DNA of 64,000 nucleotides from Amycolatopsis antarctica (GTDB lineage: Bacteria > Actinomycetota > Actinomycetes > Mycobacteriales > Pseudonocardiaceae), in NCBI RefSeq assembly GCF_002262875.1, contig NZ_NKYE01000004.1:1-64000 (forward strand). Direction: 5' to 3'. Below are positions 1 through 8,061 of the stretch, piece after piece. Both the position numbers and the translations under genes were made by a program. The notes beneath the pieces were generated by a model. It was not told where the DNA came from. It saw only the letters and a list, made by a program, of their open reading frames with translations, and ran no database searches. The first letter of the stretch is position 1; every line of letters begins with the position of its first letter.

Positions 1-73
1 CAGCTGCCGCCCGGACTTCTCACTCTTGCGTGGACTCACAAGGTCCGATGTCATCACTCACAGTGCCCATCCC

Positions 74-91
74 GCCGGACCTCAGTCCGGC
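74..91. repeat. Short perfect hairpin, no gene in the first 246 bases
   Basis: GCCGGAC-CTCA-GTCCGGC forms a 7-bp stem with a 4-base loop. It could be a terminator for a gene outside the window. I see no convincing coding frame between 1 and 246; the region is less GC-rich than the rest and looks like decayed element DNA. Confidence 0.3.
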
Positions 92-246
92 GTGTCGGGC
101 CAGAAACACCGATGTTGAAACAGTCCCGGTGATCGGTGATGCTGGTTGTGACCTGCATCGATTGCGTTTGCAATCGGGTGTCAGTCGTGGATTGTGTAGG
201 TAGTCTGTCGTTGATTGAGCAGGGTAAAGCGCCACCGATTGTTGGA

Positions 247-561
247 CTACGGTCCACCAAGTCCTTTGAATGCCTCGTCCATGAGGAGTCGGGCTCGCTC
301 GTCCAAACGAGCGTCGTCCTCGGGTGCCATCTTCTGGTTGACTGCTACCACCACGACGCCCCGACCGTCCTCCCGCGCCGCGGAGTCGCTCTCAACCGTC
401 ACGACTTTGAGTTTTAGAGCACGGCCAGCACGTCGCCCTGCCGCTCGGGACTCGGCGATGCCTACCAGGTCGGTCGGATCAAAATGGCGGACCCACTGCG
501 CATCGACTTCGAGGTGACGCATGATCTGAAGGGTCAGCTCATCGGGCGAGTTACTGGCCAT
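247..561 (-). CDS. Hypothetical protein, 104 aa
   Basis: Unrecognised small soluble protein. The ATG is preceded by a plausible AAGGA ribosome site about 9 bases upstream, which favours it over an accidental open frame. The sequence is charged, with an Arg/Ala-rich helix near residues 38-50, a short hydrophobic strand (VVVVAV, about residues 71-76) and an acidic C-terminal helix. There is no signal peptide and no membrane segment. It sits alone in a decayed element next to a broken integrase and tRNA-Arg, so it is probably cargo of that element. Base composition is lower in GC than the backbone genes, in keeping with transfer. No function is proposed; the main alternative is that it is not expressed. 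Confidence 0.5.
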   Translation of the reverse strand: MASNSPDELTLQIMRHLEVDAQWVRHFDPTDLVGIAESRAAGRRAGRALKLKVVTVESDSAAREDGRGVVVVAVNQKMAPEDDARLDERARLLMDEAFKGLGGP

Positions 562-844
562 GGCTCGATCCTTCGGTAGCGTCGTCCGATCGTCAAGCTG
601 CCGCTATGGCAGCGCGGTAGCGGCCGACGCTGACGCCGAGGTTTGTGCCGGCCGGTCGCTGCACGGTAGACACGTCGAAGACGGATCCCTCTGATGCGGT
701 TTCCGTAGGCACCGTTGTTTGTCATAGTCGTTCGACACCTTGTCTCACCTGCGCCAACGGCGTGACCGGACTTGCTGTCACCTGGGCTGTTTGCCGTCGA
801 TCCCGGCGGATTCTTGGCAATTCCTCGGCACCGCCCGTGCTTGA
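562..844. other. Intergenic region with decayed element DNA
   Basis: No intact gene. A plus-strand frame around 645-735 contains TSKTDPSDA followed by VSVGTVV and HSR. This faintly recalls the segment around the catalytic Asp of IS110-type transposases (KTDPxDA). It is too short and isolated to call. The rest shows no coding signal I trust. Confidence 0.3.
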
Positions 845-1163
845 AATGGCGTGGGGCCTGCGTACCGCGACCGCTACCCCACAGCCGTAAGAGCCGACCT
901 CCCGGCGGCCCACACCAGGGCACGGTTCCGCCAAGTTGCTGCGGAGACGGCATTCACGGGGGTGCACCCGCACGACTTCCGGCACTACGTCGCAGGGCTG
1001 CTCGACAGGCCGGACTGACCGCCCCTGGAGATCGCCGACTACCTCGGGCACGAGCGCATCAGCACCACGCAGGAGGACTACATGGAGCGCGGCGTGGTGG
1101 GCGAGGCTGTCGGCACCGCGCTGGCAAAGCCTCCGAAGACCAAGCCACCAAAAAAGGAGTTAA
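845..1163 (+). pseudogene. Tyrosine-recombinase (phage-type integrase) remnant
   Basis: One frame reads through the C-terminal catalytic core of a tyrosine recombinase. It contains HPHDFRHY (the HxxR box), then LEIADYLGHERISTTQ (second His of the LGH box) and a Tyr in QEDYMERG (nucleophile position). The frame is broken by a TGA at 1016-1018 between the HxxR box and the LGH box, and by another TGA just upstream of 845. The N-terminal arm-binding and core-binding regions are missing. What remains is about one third of a normal integrase (usually 350-450 aa). Its 3' end points at the 3' end of tRNA-Arg, the usual arrangement for an integrase at its attachment site. It is almost surely inactive. 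Confidence 0.75.
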
Positions 1164-1186
1164 AGCAGGATCGGCAGTTCGCGATT

Positions 1187-1216
1187 CCCCTGGTCAACTC
1201 TCTGACCAGGGGTTTT
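1187..1216 (+). terminator. Hairpin terminator between integrase remnant and tRNA-Arg
   Basis: A perfect 10-bp stem (CCCCTGGTCA with TGACCAGGGG, 6-base loop) is followed on the plus strand by TTTT. It would end plus-strand transcripts coming from the integrase remnant. On the minus strand it lies right after the tRNA and could also end tRNA transcripts, though without a U tract. Confidence 0.65.
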
Positions 1217-1217
1217 G

Positions 1218-1290
1218 CGCCCCCGGCAGGATTCGAACCTGCGACACCCGCTTTAGGAGAGCGGTGCTCTATCCCCTGAGCTACGAGGGC
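1218..1290 (-). tRNA. tRNA-Arg(CCU)
   Basis: The minus strand folds as a complete cloverleaf. The acceptor pairs GCCCTCG with CGGGGGC, the anticodon stem pairs CCGCT with AGCGG around the loop CTCCTAA (anticodon CCU, reading AGG), and the T arm GCAGG-TTCGAAT-CCTGC is present. No CCA is encoded. The degenerate integrase abuts its 3' end, so this tRNA is the probable attachment site of the decayed element on its left. Confidence 0.95.
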
Positions 1291-1369
1291 AAGGGAACCT
1301 TCGGGCGATCCTAGCCGATGCCGACTTTCACCGTAACGCGGTGCGGAGCCCGAGCCGGGGGCCGGGCGT

Positions 1370-3223
1370 TCAGTCGAGACCGATCGCGTTTCCGCTGATC
1401 ACGCCCAGTTCGGCGGCGTACTCGGTGACCGTGGCGCCCAGCAGGGCCAGTTCCTGGCGGACATGGTCGTGATGTTCCCAGGCGCGCTCGTGTTCCAGTC
1501 GGCTCACGGACGCCGGCCGGAGGTCCTCGTGGGCGGTGAGCTCCGGGTGCCAGCGGGTCAGCGTCTGCCGGAGCAGGTCGTTGGCGAGGGTGTGCGCGAT
1601 GGTGCCAAGCCCGGGACGTACCGGTGTCGACAGTCGTGCCGACGCCGGATGCACCCCGCCATGGGTCCGGCGGATTATCCGCAGCAGCATGTGCAGGGAA
1701 GCCAGCGCTTCACGGAGAGATCCTTGCTGTGACGGCAGGGGGTGGCCGGTGACGCGGTTCAGGATCTCGACCTGGATTCGATGGGCCGCGCGCCGTTCCT
1801 CCTCCGTCCTGGCATCCCGGTCCGACAGGGAGGGCTCGCTTCGGGGCGGCTTCGGCTGCTCGGTGAGCGTGCGCAGAGTGGCCGCGCGGAGCCGTTCGGT
1901 GCGTGCCGGATTCGAGTCCCAGCAACGAAAGGCGAGCGCGATCGCCGGGGTTACCCCAAAACCGTCCAGCGAACCCGGGTCCGGTATCACCCCGTTGTGC
2001 CGGAGGTCGGCGAGCGCCTTCGACGTGTCATCGTCCGCCGGAGGGTGTTCGTCGCCGTCGACGAGGCCGGTTATCGCGCGCACCTGCCGCTGCGAGAGCG
2101 TGGCCGGTCGTGCCGCCGTGAGGGACCGGAGCGCGTCGGTGCCCGTGGGCGAAAGCCGTTCGAAACTCGGACGGACCCGCTCGGTGATCGGCTGCAGCAG
2201 ATCGTGCGGCGCCTCGTGCAGGCGGTTGAGCGCGGCGTCGACGCCGACGATCCCGGCCAGCCTCGTCACCCGTTCGCGCAGCCCAGGACTGCCGATCGTG
2301 GCCTGGTGGACGGCGCGGGCAGACGCCGTCTGCTCACCCGGTCCGATACGTGCCATCAACTCGGGCAGCACCTCGTCCACCGCCAGGTCGGACAGCTCGA
2401 TGCCGGTGCCCAGGTCCTTGAGCCGGGGGTCGCGGGTCGTGAGCAGAACCGCGGTGGCCGGATCGGATGGCAGGAGCTTGCGGGTCTCGTCGACCGGCCG
2501 CTCGATACCGTCCAACACCAGGAGTTTGTCACCGGGCGGCCGGTCGACCGGCACGGCCCCGGGGTCCGCCCAGGTCACTCCGCCGGGGAAGGCGGTGCCG
2601 AACCGTCGGACGTATTCCGTGACCAGAGCGGTCTTCCCGATGCCCGCGGTGCCGTGCACCACGGCCACAGGCGGTGCGGGCGGCGCGGTGAGAGGGCTCC
2701 GATGCGCGTGCAACGCGGAATGAATCGCCCACAGCTCACGCCATCTGCCGGTGAACCTCCCCTGCGTGACCGGCGCCGCGGACGGTGGGCTGCCTATCGG
2801 GGTCCGTAACGTGGCGGCGCGTTCCGCAATCGCCACGGCGAGGCGGCCGATGGCCTGCGCGGTCGCCGGTGGCGACGGCAGCAGCATGTCCCGGAGTTGA
2901 ACCGGCTCGACGTGGTCGACCGACGGCTCCGGATTGATCGCGACGATCCGGGCCAGCGGTCGCCCCTCCGCCTGGCCAGCGGCGAAGGCCGTCATGAACT
3001 CGTGCCGGCAGGCCATCCGCGCGGGGTAACCAGCCGAGTAGTACGCCAGCAGCAACTTGCTGTCCCGCAGTGCGTCGAGCGCGGTTCCGGAGATCGAATC
3101 GAACACCGCGATGCCGTCGGCATCGCGGAACGTGCGCAAACCCGCGGCACGCAGGCCGTCGGTGATCCGCGCGACCATTCCCTCGCATTCCCGGCTGTAG
3201 CTGACGAACACGTCCCAGGTCAT
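1370..3223 (-). CDS. TIR domain - P-loop (NB-ARC/STAND-like) NTPase with novel C-terminal domain, 617 aa
   Basis: Candidate anti-phage or self/non-self NTPase. Residues 1-115 form a TIR domain (VFVSYS start; ACRHEF with Glu75 in the position of the catalytic Glu of NAD-cleaving TIRs). Residues 191-198 are a P-loop (GTAGIGKT), 233-239 a Walker B-like strand (KLLVLDG), and 262-265 a TTRD motif as in NB-ARC ATPases. The region to about 470 looks helical/winged-helix. Residues about 480-617 form a domain with SLH and WHP motifs and a following EHE...WE. The same domain occurs alone in both divergently transcribed neighbours. The ATG at 3223 has a GGGGGA ribosome site; a GTG five codons upstream lies in it. 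There are no WD40, TPR or LRR sensor repeats. NAD cleavage on activation is inferred from the TIR family, not shown. Confidence 0.8.
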   Translation of the reverse strand: MTWDVFVSYSRECEGMVARITDGLRAAGLRTFRDADGIAVFDSISGTALDALRDSKLLLAYYSAGYPARMACRHEFMTAFAAGQAEGRPLARIVAINPEPSVDHVEPVQLRDMLLPSPPATAQAIGRLAVAIAERAATLRTPIGSPPSAAPVTQGRFTGRWRELWAIHSALHAHRSPLTAPPAPPVAVVHGTAGIGKTALVTEYVRRFGTAFPGGVTWADPGAVPVDRPPGDKLLVLDGIERPVDETRKLLPSDPATAVLLTTRDPRLKDLGTGIELSDLAVDEVLPELMARIGPGEQTASARAVHQATIGSPGLRERVTRLAGIVGVDAALNRLHEAPHDLLQPITERVRPSFERLSPTGTDALRSLTAARPATLSQRQVRAITGLVDGDEHPPADDDTSKALADLRHNGVIPDPGSLDGFGVTPAIALAFRCWDSNPARTERLRAATLRTLTEQPKPPRSEPSLSDRDARTEEERRAAHRIQVEILNRVTGHPLPSQQGSLREALASLHMLLRIIRRTHGGVHPASARLSTPVRPGLGTIAHTLANDLLRQTLTRWHPELTAHEDLRPASVSRLEHERAWEHHDHVRQELALLGATVTEYAAELGVISGNAIGLD

Positions 3224-3323
3224 GGTTCCCCCAAGCACAGCGGTGTCGATCGGTCGTGCACGCTACCCGGCCGGCGAGGCCGGGCGCCTCTACGATCGGT
3301 ACGTTCGGACGCGGAGGTACCTG

Positions 3324-3794
3324 ATGAACAGCGACGGAAAAGCTGATCGCCAACTCGCATGGGAACTGCACGTCGAATTGGCGACGCGGGTGTCGGCGAC
3401 CGAACTCGCCGAGGGACAGGGGCTGCTCACCGAGGCACTGTCCAGTCTGCACGCCGTGTTCGGCACCGCCCGCGCAGCACTGGCTGCCTACCCGAGCCGT
3501 GAGATCGAGGACCGGGAAGACTCCGTTCCGGCCCTCGTGACCCGCCTGTTGAACAACCTGCTGCGGCCCTTCCTGAGCAAATGGCACCCCCGGCTGCTCG
3601 CCTACGAAGAACTGCGTCCCGACGGGATCGGCAGCTCCGAACATGAGAGCGTCTGGGAACACAGCGCGTTGCTGAGAGCGGAACTGGCCGAACTGCAGGC
3701 GCTGGTTCGCGAAGTGGCCAGGCGTCTCGCCGACATCGCCCAGGTGGTCTCGCTCGTGCCCGCGGAGCAGCGCCCCGTCGCGGAGACGGCATGA
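3324..3794 (+). CDS. Stand-alone WHP-domain protein, 156 aa (partner of the TIR-NTPase)
   Basis: No known family that I recognise. Nearly the whole protein aligns by eye to the last ~140 residues of the divergent TIR-NTPase and to the next gene. Shared motifs are WELHVEL, EALSSLH, FGTAR, LLNNLLRPFLSKWHP, the ELRPDG segment and SEHES-WE, followed by a long amphipathic helix with regular Leu/Ala spacing. I start at ATG 3324 because GGAGG lies 6 bases upstream (3313-3317); an in-frame upstream ATG has no such site. It is cytoplasmic, with no signal or membrane segment. The stop overlaps the next start (ATGA), so the two are translationally coupled. A homotypic adaptor for the NTPase is the simplest guess, but it is a guess. 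Confidence 0.75.
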   Translation: MNSDGKADRQLAWELHVELATRVSATELAEGQGLLTEALSSLHAVFGTARAALAAYPSREIEDREDSVPALVTRLLNNLLRPFLSKWHPRLLAYEELRPDGIGSSEHESVWEHSALLRAELAELQALVREVARRLADIAQVVSLVPAEQRPVAETA

Positions 3795-4483
3795 AGTGGC
3801 CGAAGCGGCGCTCGATGCGTCCCCACGAGGTGAGCGTCAAGCTCAAGCTGCCGTTCGTCGGCGAGTTCGGTGGCCTGTGGACACCCCAGCGCGCGGAAGC
3901 GGACGCGGCCTGGGAACTCTACGTCGAACTCGTCACCCGAATCGCCGTCGAGAAGTTGCGTCCCGACGAGGGGCTGGCCCGTGAGGCACTCACCAGTCTG
4001 CACAGCGTTTTCGGTACCACCAGGGAGATCCTGCGGAAGTACGGTCCCGCGGTGGCCCCTCGGGACAGCCGTGGCGACGTCACCTTCGGCGGACTCGCCA
4101 TCGCCGTGCTGAACACGACGCTGCGTCCGTTGCTCACGCGCTGGCATCCGATGCTGCTGTCCTGGGAGGCCGCACGCACTGACGGCGCCGATCCGGTCGA
4201 GCACGAGAACTCCTGGCCGCGGATCGGTGAACTGCGTGCCGAGATCGAGGAGACACGGTCCGGCCTCGCGCAACTGGCGGCGGTGCTCGCCGACGTGGCG
4301 GGTGCGAAACCGCTGACCGCTGCTCCACCCGCGGGCACCGCTCCTGCCCGGCCACCGAGGCGACGGGGGGGGGGTAGGTACCTAGCTGGCTCTCCCGTTC
4401 GCGGGCCACGCCGCCCGCTCGCCGGGCGGCCACGAGCCGTCGACTGCGTGGCGGGCACCCTCCGCCCGCCTGGTGGCCGCTAG
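3791..4483 (+). CDS. Second stand-alone WHP-domain protein; C-terminus set by a G10 tract
   Basis: Residues about 35-170 repeat the domain of the preceding gene: WELYVEL, EALTSLHSVFGTTR, LRPLLTRWHP, VEHENSW, then a C-terminal helix. The N-terminus adds about 30 basic/hydrophobic residues (MKWPKRRSM onward). The start overlaps the previous stop by 4 bp. As written, the frame runs through a run of ten G (4365-4374) into an Arg/Pro/Gly-rich tail of about 35 residues crossing a strong hairpin (4410-4430); this gives 230 aa. If the run were nine G, a TAG would end the protein at 197 aa, which looks more natural. The tail is therefore doubtful. Role presumably as for its neighbour, in one system with the divergent TIR-NTPase. 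Confidence 0.7.
   Translation: MKWPKRRSMRPHEVSVKLKLPFVGEFGGLWTPQRAEADAAWELYVELVTRIAVEKLRPDEGLAREALTSLHSVFGTTREILRKYGPAVAPRDSRGDVTFGGLAIAVLNTTLRPLLTRWHPMLLSWEAARTDGADPVEHENSWPRIGELRAEIEETRSGLAQLAAVLADVAGAKPLTAAPPAGTAPARPPRRRGGGRYLAGSPVRGPRRPLAGRPRAVDCVAGTLRPPGGR
4365..4374. repeat. G10 homopolymer inside the second WHP-domain gene
   Basis: Ten consecutive G. Length change by one base switches the reading frame and moves the stop from 4481-4483 to the TAG at 4383-4385. This could be a sequencing error, a fixed indel, or a slippage-prone switch. Confidence 0.9.
4410..4430 (+). terminator. Hairpin downstream of the WHP-domain genes
   Basis: GCCGCCCG pairs with CGGGCGGC around a 5-base loop (8-bp stem, all GC). 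There is no U tract, as is common in actinobacterial terminators. Its position inside the doubtful tail of the preceding gene supports the earlier stop. Confidence 0.45.
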
Positions 4484-4573
4484 CCGCGTGTGGTTTCCGT
4501 AAGCTGAAGGCGCATGGGTAGCCTCTCCCGAACGGGCGGTGGTGGATGCCCGCGACACGCTGCCGGAGGCGTT

Positions 4574-5224
4574 TTGATCAAGGTCATGTTTGCCGACGAC
4601 GAGGAGCTGGTCCGTTCGGGCCTGCGCGCGATGATGTCCGGTGCGCCGGACATCGAGATCGTGGGCGAGGCGACCGACGGCAGATCGGCGGTCGAGACGG
4701 CCAGACGTGTGAACCCGGACGTCGCGCTGCTCGACATCAAGATGCGCGTCGCCGACGACGGTATCCGTGCGCTCCGCGCGATCCAGGCGCTGCCGGATCC
4801 GCCGACCGTCGCCATGCTCACCACCTTCGACATTGACGAGTACGTCAGCCTCGCCCTGCGCCTCGGCGCGAACGGTTTCCTGCTCAAGGACATCGACCCG
4901 GCCGCGCTGCTGCGCGCGGTGCGCGACCTGGCCCGTGGCGGGGCCGTGCTCGACCCGGGCGTGGCCGCCCGCATGGTCCACGCGCACCGCGACGAGCAGC
5001 GCGCCGCCCAGCCCGCCCGCAAGCTCCTGTCCTCCCTCTCCGACCGCGAACGCGAGGTCGTCGGGCTGATCGGGCAGGGCATGTCGAACGCCGAGATCGG
5101 CGGTCAGCTCCACCTCTCCGAGGCGACCGTCAAGGGTTACGTCTCCGCCGTGCTGTCCAAGATCGGTGCCGCCAACCGGGTGCAGGCCGCGTTGCTGGCG
5201 TACCGCGGCGGCCTGCTGGACTGA
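4574..5224 (+). CDS. LuxR/NarL-family response regulator (orphan)
   Basis: Receiver domain at residues 1-120 with the acidic pair (ADDEE), the phospho-acceptor Asp in ALLDIKM, the switch Thr in MLTTF and the Lys in LLKD. A LuxR HTH covers about 150-212 (LSDREREVVGLI, MSNAEIGGQLHLSEATVKGYVS). DNA-binding transcription regulator of the NarL class. Start: TTG 4574 follows GGAGG (4565-4569) by 4 bases and gives the normal N-terminus (MIKVMFADDEE); an in-frame ATG at 4514 would add 20 unlike residues. No histidine kinase lies beside it; upstream are the WHP-domain genes instead, so the cognate kinase is elsewhere or was displaced by that insertion. The target is unknown. Confidence 0.85.
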   Translation: MIKVMFADDEELVRSGLRAMMSGAPDIEIVGEATDGRSAVETARRVNPDVALLDIKMRVADDGIRALRAIQALPDPPTVAMLTTFDIDEYVSLALRLGANGFLLKDIDPAALLRAVRDLARGGAVLDPGVAARMVHAHRDEQRAAQPARKLLSSLSDREREVVGLIGQGMSNAEIGGQLHLSEATVKGYVSAVLSKIGAANRVQAALLAYRGGLLD

Positions 5225-5234
5225 CGGGCACGCC

Positions 5235-5855
5235 GTGCTGGTCGCGCTGGAACTGCTGGGGCTGGCTGCCTTCGCGGCGTCCGGCGCGTTCGCCGCCGTC
5301 TGGGCCCGCCTCGACGTCTTCGGCGTCATTATCATCGGCCTGACCACCGCGCTCGGCGGCGGCATCATCCGCGACGTGCTGCTGGGCATCAACCCGCCGA
5401 CGACCCTGCGCACCTGGCCCTACCTGGCGGTCAGCGCCGCGACGGCGCTGCTGGTGTTCGCCTTCCACCCGGTGCTGGCCCGCCTGCGCAGGGCCGTCCT
5501 GCTCGCCGACGCCGTCGGCCTCGGACTGTTCGCCCCCGCGGGCACGGCGATCGCGCTCAACGCGGGCGCCCCGGTCTACACGGCCTGCCTGATCGGCATG
5601 ACCACCGGTATCGGCGGCGGCGCGATGCGCGATCTGCTGCTGCGTGAGATCCCGCTGGTGCTGCGCCGCGAGATCTACGCGATCGCGGCGCTGGCCGGCG
5701 CGGTGCTGGTCGCCGTGGGTCACCAGCTCCGCTGGCCACCGATCCCGGTGACGGTGGGGGCGGCGGCCGTCGTGGTGACGATCCGGCTGGTGTCGCTCTG
5801 GCGGAAGTGGAACGCCCCGGTGGCTCGCGGCACCGGCCGACCCGCCGGTGAGTGA
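5235..5855 (+). CDS. TRIC (trimeric intracellular cation channel) family membrane protein
   Basis: Homologue of the UPF0126/TRIC family, cation channels conducting K+ or Na+ in the membrane. The 206 residues hold about six to seven hydrophobic segments in two similar halves. Each half carries a Gly-rich kink motif, TTALGGGIIRDVLLG in the first and MTTGIGGGAMRDLLL in the second, the hallmark of the family's internal duplication. Length is typical. I start at GTG 5235, 11 bases after the regulator's stop, since the first membrane helix follows at once (LVALELLGLAAFAAS). The ribosome site is weak, so coupling to the upstream gene is likely. Prokaryotic physiology is poorly known. Confidence 0.85.
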   Translation: MLVALELLGLAAFAASGAFAAVWARLDVFGVIIIGLTTALGGGIIRDVLLGINPPTTLRTWPYLAVSAATALLVFAFHPVLARLRRAVLLADAVGLGLFAPAGTAIALNAGAPVYTACLIGMTTGIGGGAMRDLLLREIPLVLRREIYAIAALAGAVLVAVGHQLRWPPIPVTVGAAAVVVTIRLVSLWRKWNAPVARGTGRPAGE

Positions 5856-5862
5856 GGGTGTT

Positions 5863-5878
5863 CTCAGGGCGGTCTCAG
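5863..5878 (+). promoter_or_regulatory. Candidate MprA operator upstream of mprA
   Basis: CTCAG occurs at 5863-5867 and 5874-5878, an 11-bp (one helical turn) direct repeat typical of OmpR-class binding. A TAAGAC -10-like element follows at 5888-5893. The site ends 22 bases before the ATG. The same motif with the same spacing and distance precedes pepD (10032-10047). Confidence 0.6.
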
Positions 5879-5900
5879 TGAAGCGGGTAAGACTGTGGGC

Positions 5901-6590
5901 ATGCGCATTCTCGTTGTCGACGACGACAGGGCGGTCCGGGACTCCCTGCGCCGCTCACTGGAGTTCAACGGTTACCAGGTGGAGCTGGCGGGCGACGGGG
6001 CGCAGGCGCTGGAGATGATCGTCGCCAGCAGGCCGGACGCGATGGTGCTGGACGTGATGATGCCGCGCCTCGACGGTCTCGAGGTGGCGCGCAGGCTGCG
6101 CAGCACCGGCGACGACCTGCCGATCCTGGTGCTCACCGCGCGCGACACCGTCTCCGACCGCGTGTCCGGGCTGGACGCGGGCGCCGACGACTACCTGCCG
6201 AAGCCGTTCGCGCTGGAGGAACTGCTCGCCCGCCTGCGCGCGCTGCTGCGCCGCGCCCAGCCGGAGCCGCTCTCCGGTGACGCCGAACTGCTGTCCTTCG
6301 CCGACCTGACGCTGGATCCCGGTACCAGGGAGGTGACCAGGGGCGAGCGGGCGATCAGCCTGACGCGCACCGAGTTCGCGTTGCTGGAGCTGCTGCTGTC
6401 GTACCCGAAGCACGTGCTCACCCGCGGCCGCATCCTCGAGGAGGTGTGGGGTTACGACTTCCCGACCTCGGGCAACGCGCTGGAGGTCTACATCGGCTAC
6501 CTGCGCCGCAAGACCGAGGCCGACGGCGAACCGCGGCTGATCCACACCGTGCGCGGTGTCGGCTACGTCCTGCGGGACACCCCTCCGTGA
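5901..6590 (+). CDS. mprA: Response regulator MprA (OmpR family)
   Basis: Orthologue of mycobacterial MprA, a cell-envelope-stress regulator. Receiver domain at residues 1-115 (LVVDDD, phospho-Asp in MVLDVMMP, Thr in LVLTARD, Lys in YLPKPF). OmpR-type winged helix at about 130-228 ([31 protein letters not shown]). Much of it matches M. tuberculosis MprA as I remember it, including the ending DTPP against ETPP. A GTG two codons upstream is possible. The stop overlaps the mprB start (GTGA). The tandem CTCAG repeat just upstream suggests autoregulation. In mycobacteria MprA controls sigE, sigB and pepD; pepD lies downstream here behind the same repeat. Confidence 0.92.
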   Translation: MRILVVDDDRAVRDSLRRSLEFNGYQVELAGDGAQALEMIVASRPDAMVLDVMMPRLDGLEVARRLRSTGDDLPILVLTARDTVSDRVSGLDAGADDYLPKPFALEELLARLRALLRRAQPEPLSGDAELLSFADLTLDPGTREVTRGERAISLTRTEFALLELLLSYPKHVLTRGRILEEVWGYDFPTSGNALEVYIGYLRRKTEADGEPRLIHTVRGVGYVLRDTPP

Positions 6591-7966
6591 GCGCCCGCAT
6601 GCGAGGGCAGGACCGGCGGTTCTCGCTGCGCGCCAGGGTCACGATGCTGGCCGCGATCTGCGTCGCGGGTGCGGTGGCGCTGGTGTCGCTGGGCGCGTAC
6701 GTCATCGTCCGCGACAACCTGAACCAGCAGCTCGACGACACCCTCACCGAACGCGCCAACGCCGCCGTCCGCACCGCCGTCGTCGGCCCGGAACTCCGGC
6801 TGATCCCGGCCGCGTTCCTGACCAGCGCCGACATCCGCATCGGCCTGCTCGGCAGCGGCGGACAGCTCCAGGTGCCGGACGCGGAGACCCGGCCCGCGGT
6901 GGGGCAGCTCGAACTGGAGGTCGCGCGCGGCAACGCGGACCGCTCGCTGCGCACCGACACGGCGACCGACAGCCGGGTGATCGCGGTCCAGTCCGGCGCG
7001 GGCCAGGCCCTCGTGCTGGCCCTCCCGCTGGGCCCGACGAAGCGGACGCTGAACGAGCTTTCCGTGGTGCTGCTGCTGATCGGCGGCGCCGGGATCCTGG
7101 TGGCGGCGATCGCGGGCACGGCCGTCGCGCGGGCCGGGCTGACACCGGTGCAGCGGCTCACCTCGGCCACCGAGCGCGTCGCGCGCACCGGGGACCTGAC
7201 GCCGATCCCGGTCAGCGGCGACGACGAGCTCGCCCGCCTCTCGCACAGCTTCAACACGATGCTGGACGCCGTCGCGGAATCGCAGGAGCGGCAGCGAAGA
7301 CTGGTGGCCGACGCGGGCCACGAGCTGCGGACGCCGCTGACCTCCTTGCGTACCAACCTGGAACTGCTGCTGGCGGCGAGCAGGTCGGAGACGTCCCGGC
7401 TGTCCGAGAAGGACCGCTCGGACATCGAGGCCGACATCGGCGGGCAACTCGACGAACTGACCCAGCTCATCGGCGACCTGGTCGAGCTGGCCAGACAGGC
7501 CGAGCCGAGGACCGAGTTCGAACGAGTCGAACTCGGCGAGGTCGTCGAACGCGCGCTGGACCGGGCCCGCCGCCGGGCCGGGGACATCGACTTCGAGGTG
7601 GACCTGCGGCCCTGGGTGCTCACCGGCGATCCGAGCGCACTGGAACGTGCCGTGCTCAACCTGCTCGACAACGCGGTGAAGTTCTCCCCGGACGGCAGCG
7701 TGGTCGGGGTGCGGCTGCGGCCGCTGGGCGACGGGACGGCCGTGGTCGAGGTGTCCGACTCCGGGCCGGGCATCGCCGATGCCGACCTGCCGAAGGTGTT
7801 CGACCGCTTCTACCGCTCCTCGGAGGCGCGCACGCTGCCCGGGTCCGGACTCGGCCTCTCCATCGTGCAGCAGGCCGCGGAACGGCACGGTGGCGCCGCG
7901 TATGCGGGCAACGTGCCCGGCGGGGGTGCGTTGCTCACCATCCGCCTGCCGGGAGTGCCGGGCTGA
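6587..7966 (+). CDS. mprB: Sensor histidine kinase MprB
   Basis: Membrane kinase of the MprAB stress system, 459 aa. A first membrane helix is at about residues 14-35, an extracytoplasmic sensor follows (36-145), a second helix (about 147-172), then HAMP. HisKA contains the phospho-acceptor His245 in [15 protein letters not shown], and HATPase_c carries [12 protein letters not shown] (N box), DSGPGIAD (G1) and GSGLGLSI (G2). The GTG start overlaps the mprA stop by 4 bp. In mycobacteria MprB responds to unfolded or misplaced envelope proteins and interacts with DnaK; the same job is inferred here. The neighbouring pepD-type protease fits that. Confidence 0.92.
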   Translation: MSARMRGQDRRFSLRARVTMLAAICVAGAVALVSLGAYVIVRDNLNQQLDDTLTERANAAVRTAVVGPELRLIPAAFLTSADIRIGLLGSGGQLQVPDAETRPAVGQLELEVARGNADRSLRTDTATDSRVIAVQSGAGQALVLALPLGPTKRTLNELSVVLLLIGGAGILVAAIAGTAVARAGLTPVQRLTSATERVARTGDLTPIPVSGDDELARLSHSFNTMLDAVAESQERQRRLVADAGHELRTPLTSLRTNLELLLAASRSETSRLSEKDRSDIEADIGGQLDELTQLIGDLVELARQAEPRTEFERVELGEVVERALDRARRRAGDIDFEVDLRPWVLTGDPSALERAVLNLLDNAVKFSPDGSVVGVRLRPLGDGTAVVEVSDSGPGIADADLPKVFDRFYRSSEARTLPGSGLGLSIVQQAAERHGGAAYAGNVPGGGALLTIRLPGVPG

Positions 7967-8011
7967 CCGAACACGTTCACACGGCGGAAATCCAGTTCCC
8001 ACCTCGCGTGC

Positions 8012-8050
8012 GTGTTTGATCGTGTAGGATTTTGTGTGTTTCGCAGGTGT
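8012..8050 (+). promoter_or_regulatory. Promoter/operator region of deoR-galT
   Basis: Two related direct repeats, GTGTTT-N4-GTGT (8012-8025) and GTGTTT-N5-GTGT (8036-8050), flank a TAGGAT -10-like element (8025-8030). The regulator it precedes is DeoR-type, so these are natural candidates for autoregulatory sites. Confidence 0.45.
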
Positions 8051-8061
8051 GAACGGACGGG

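Noticed and set aside
1082..1314. Plus-strand frames running into the tRNA region (endings such as PAGFEPATPALGER)
   Set aside because: These are translations of the antisense of tRNA-Arg, a well-known artefact; only the upstream integrase part is real.
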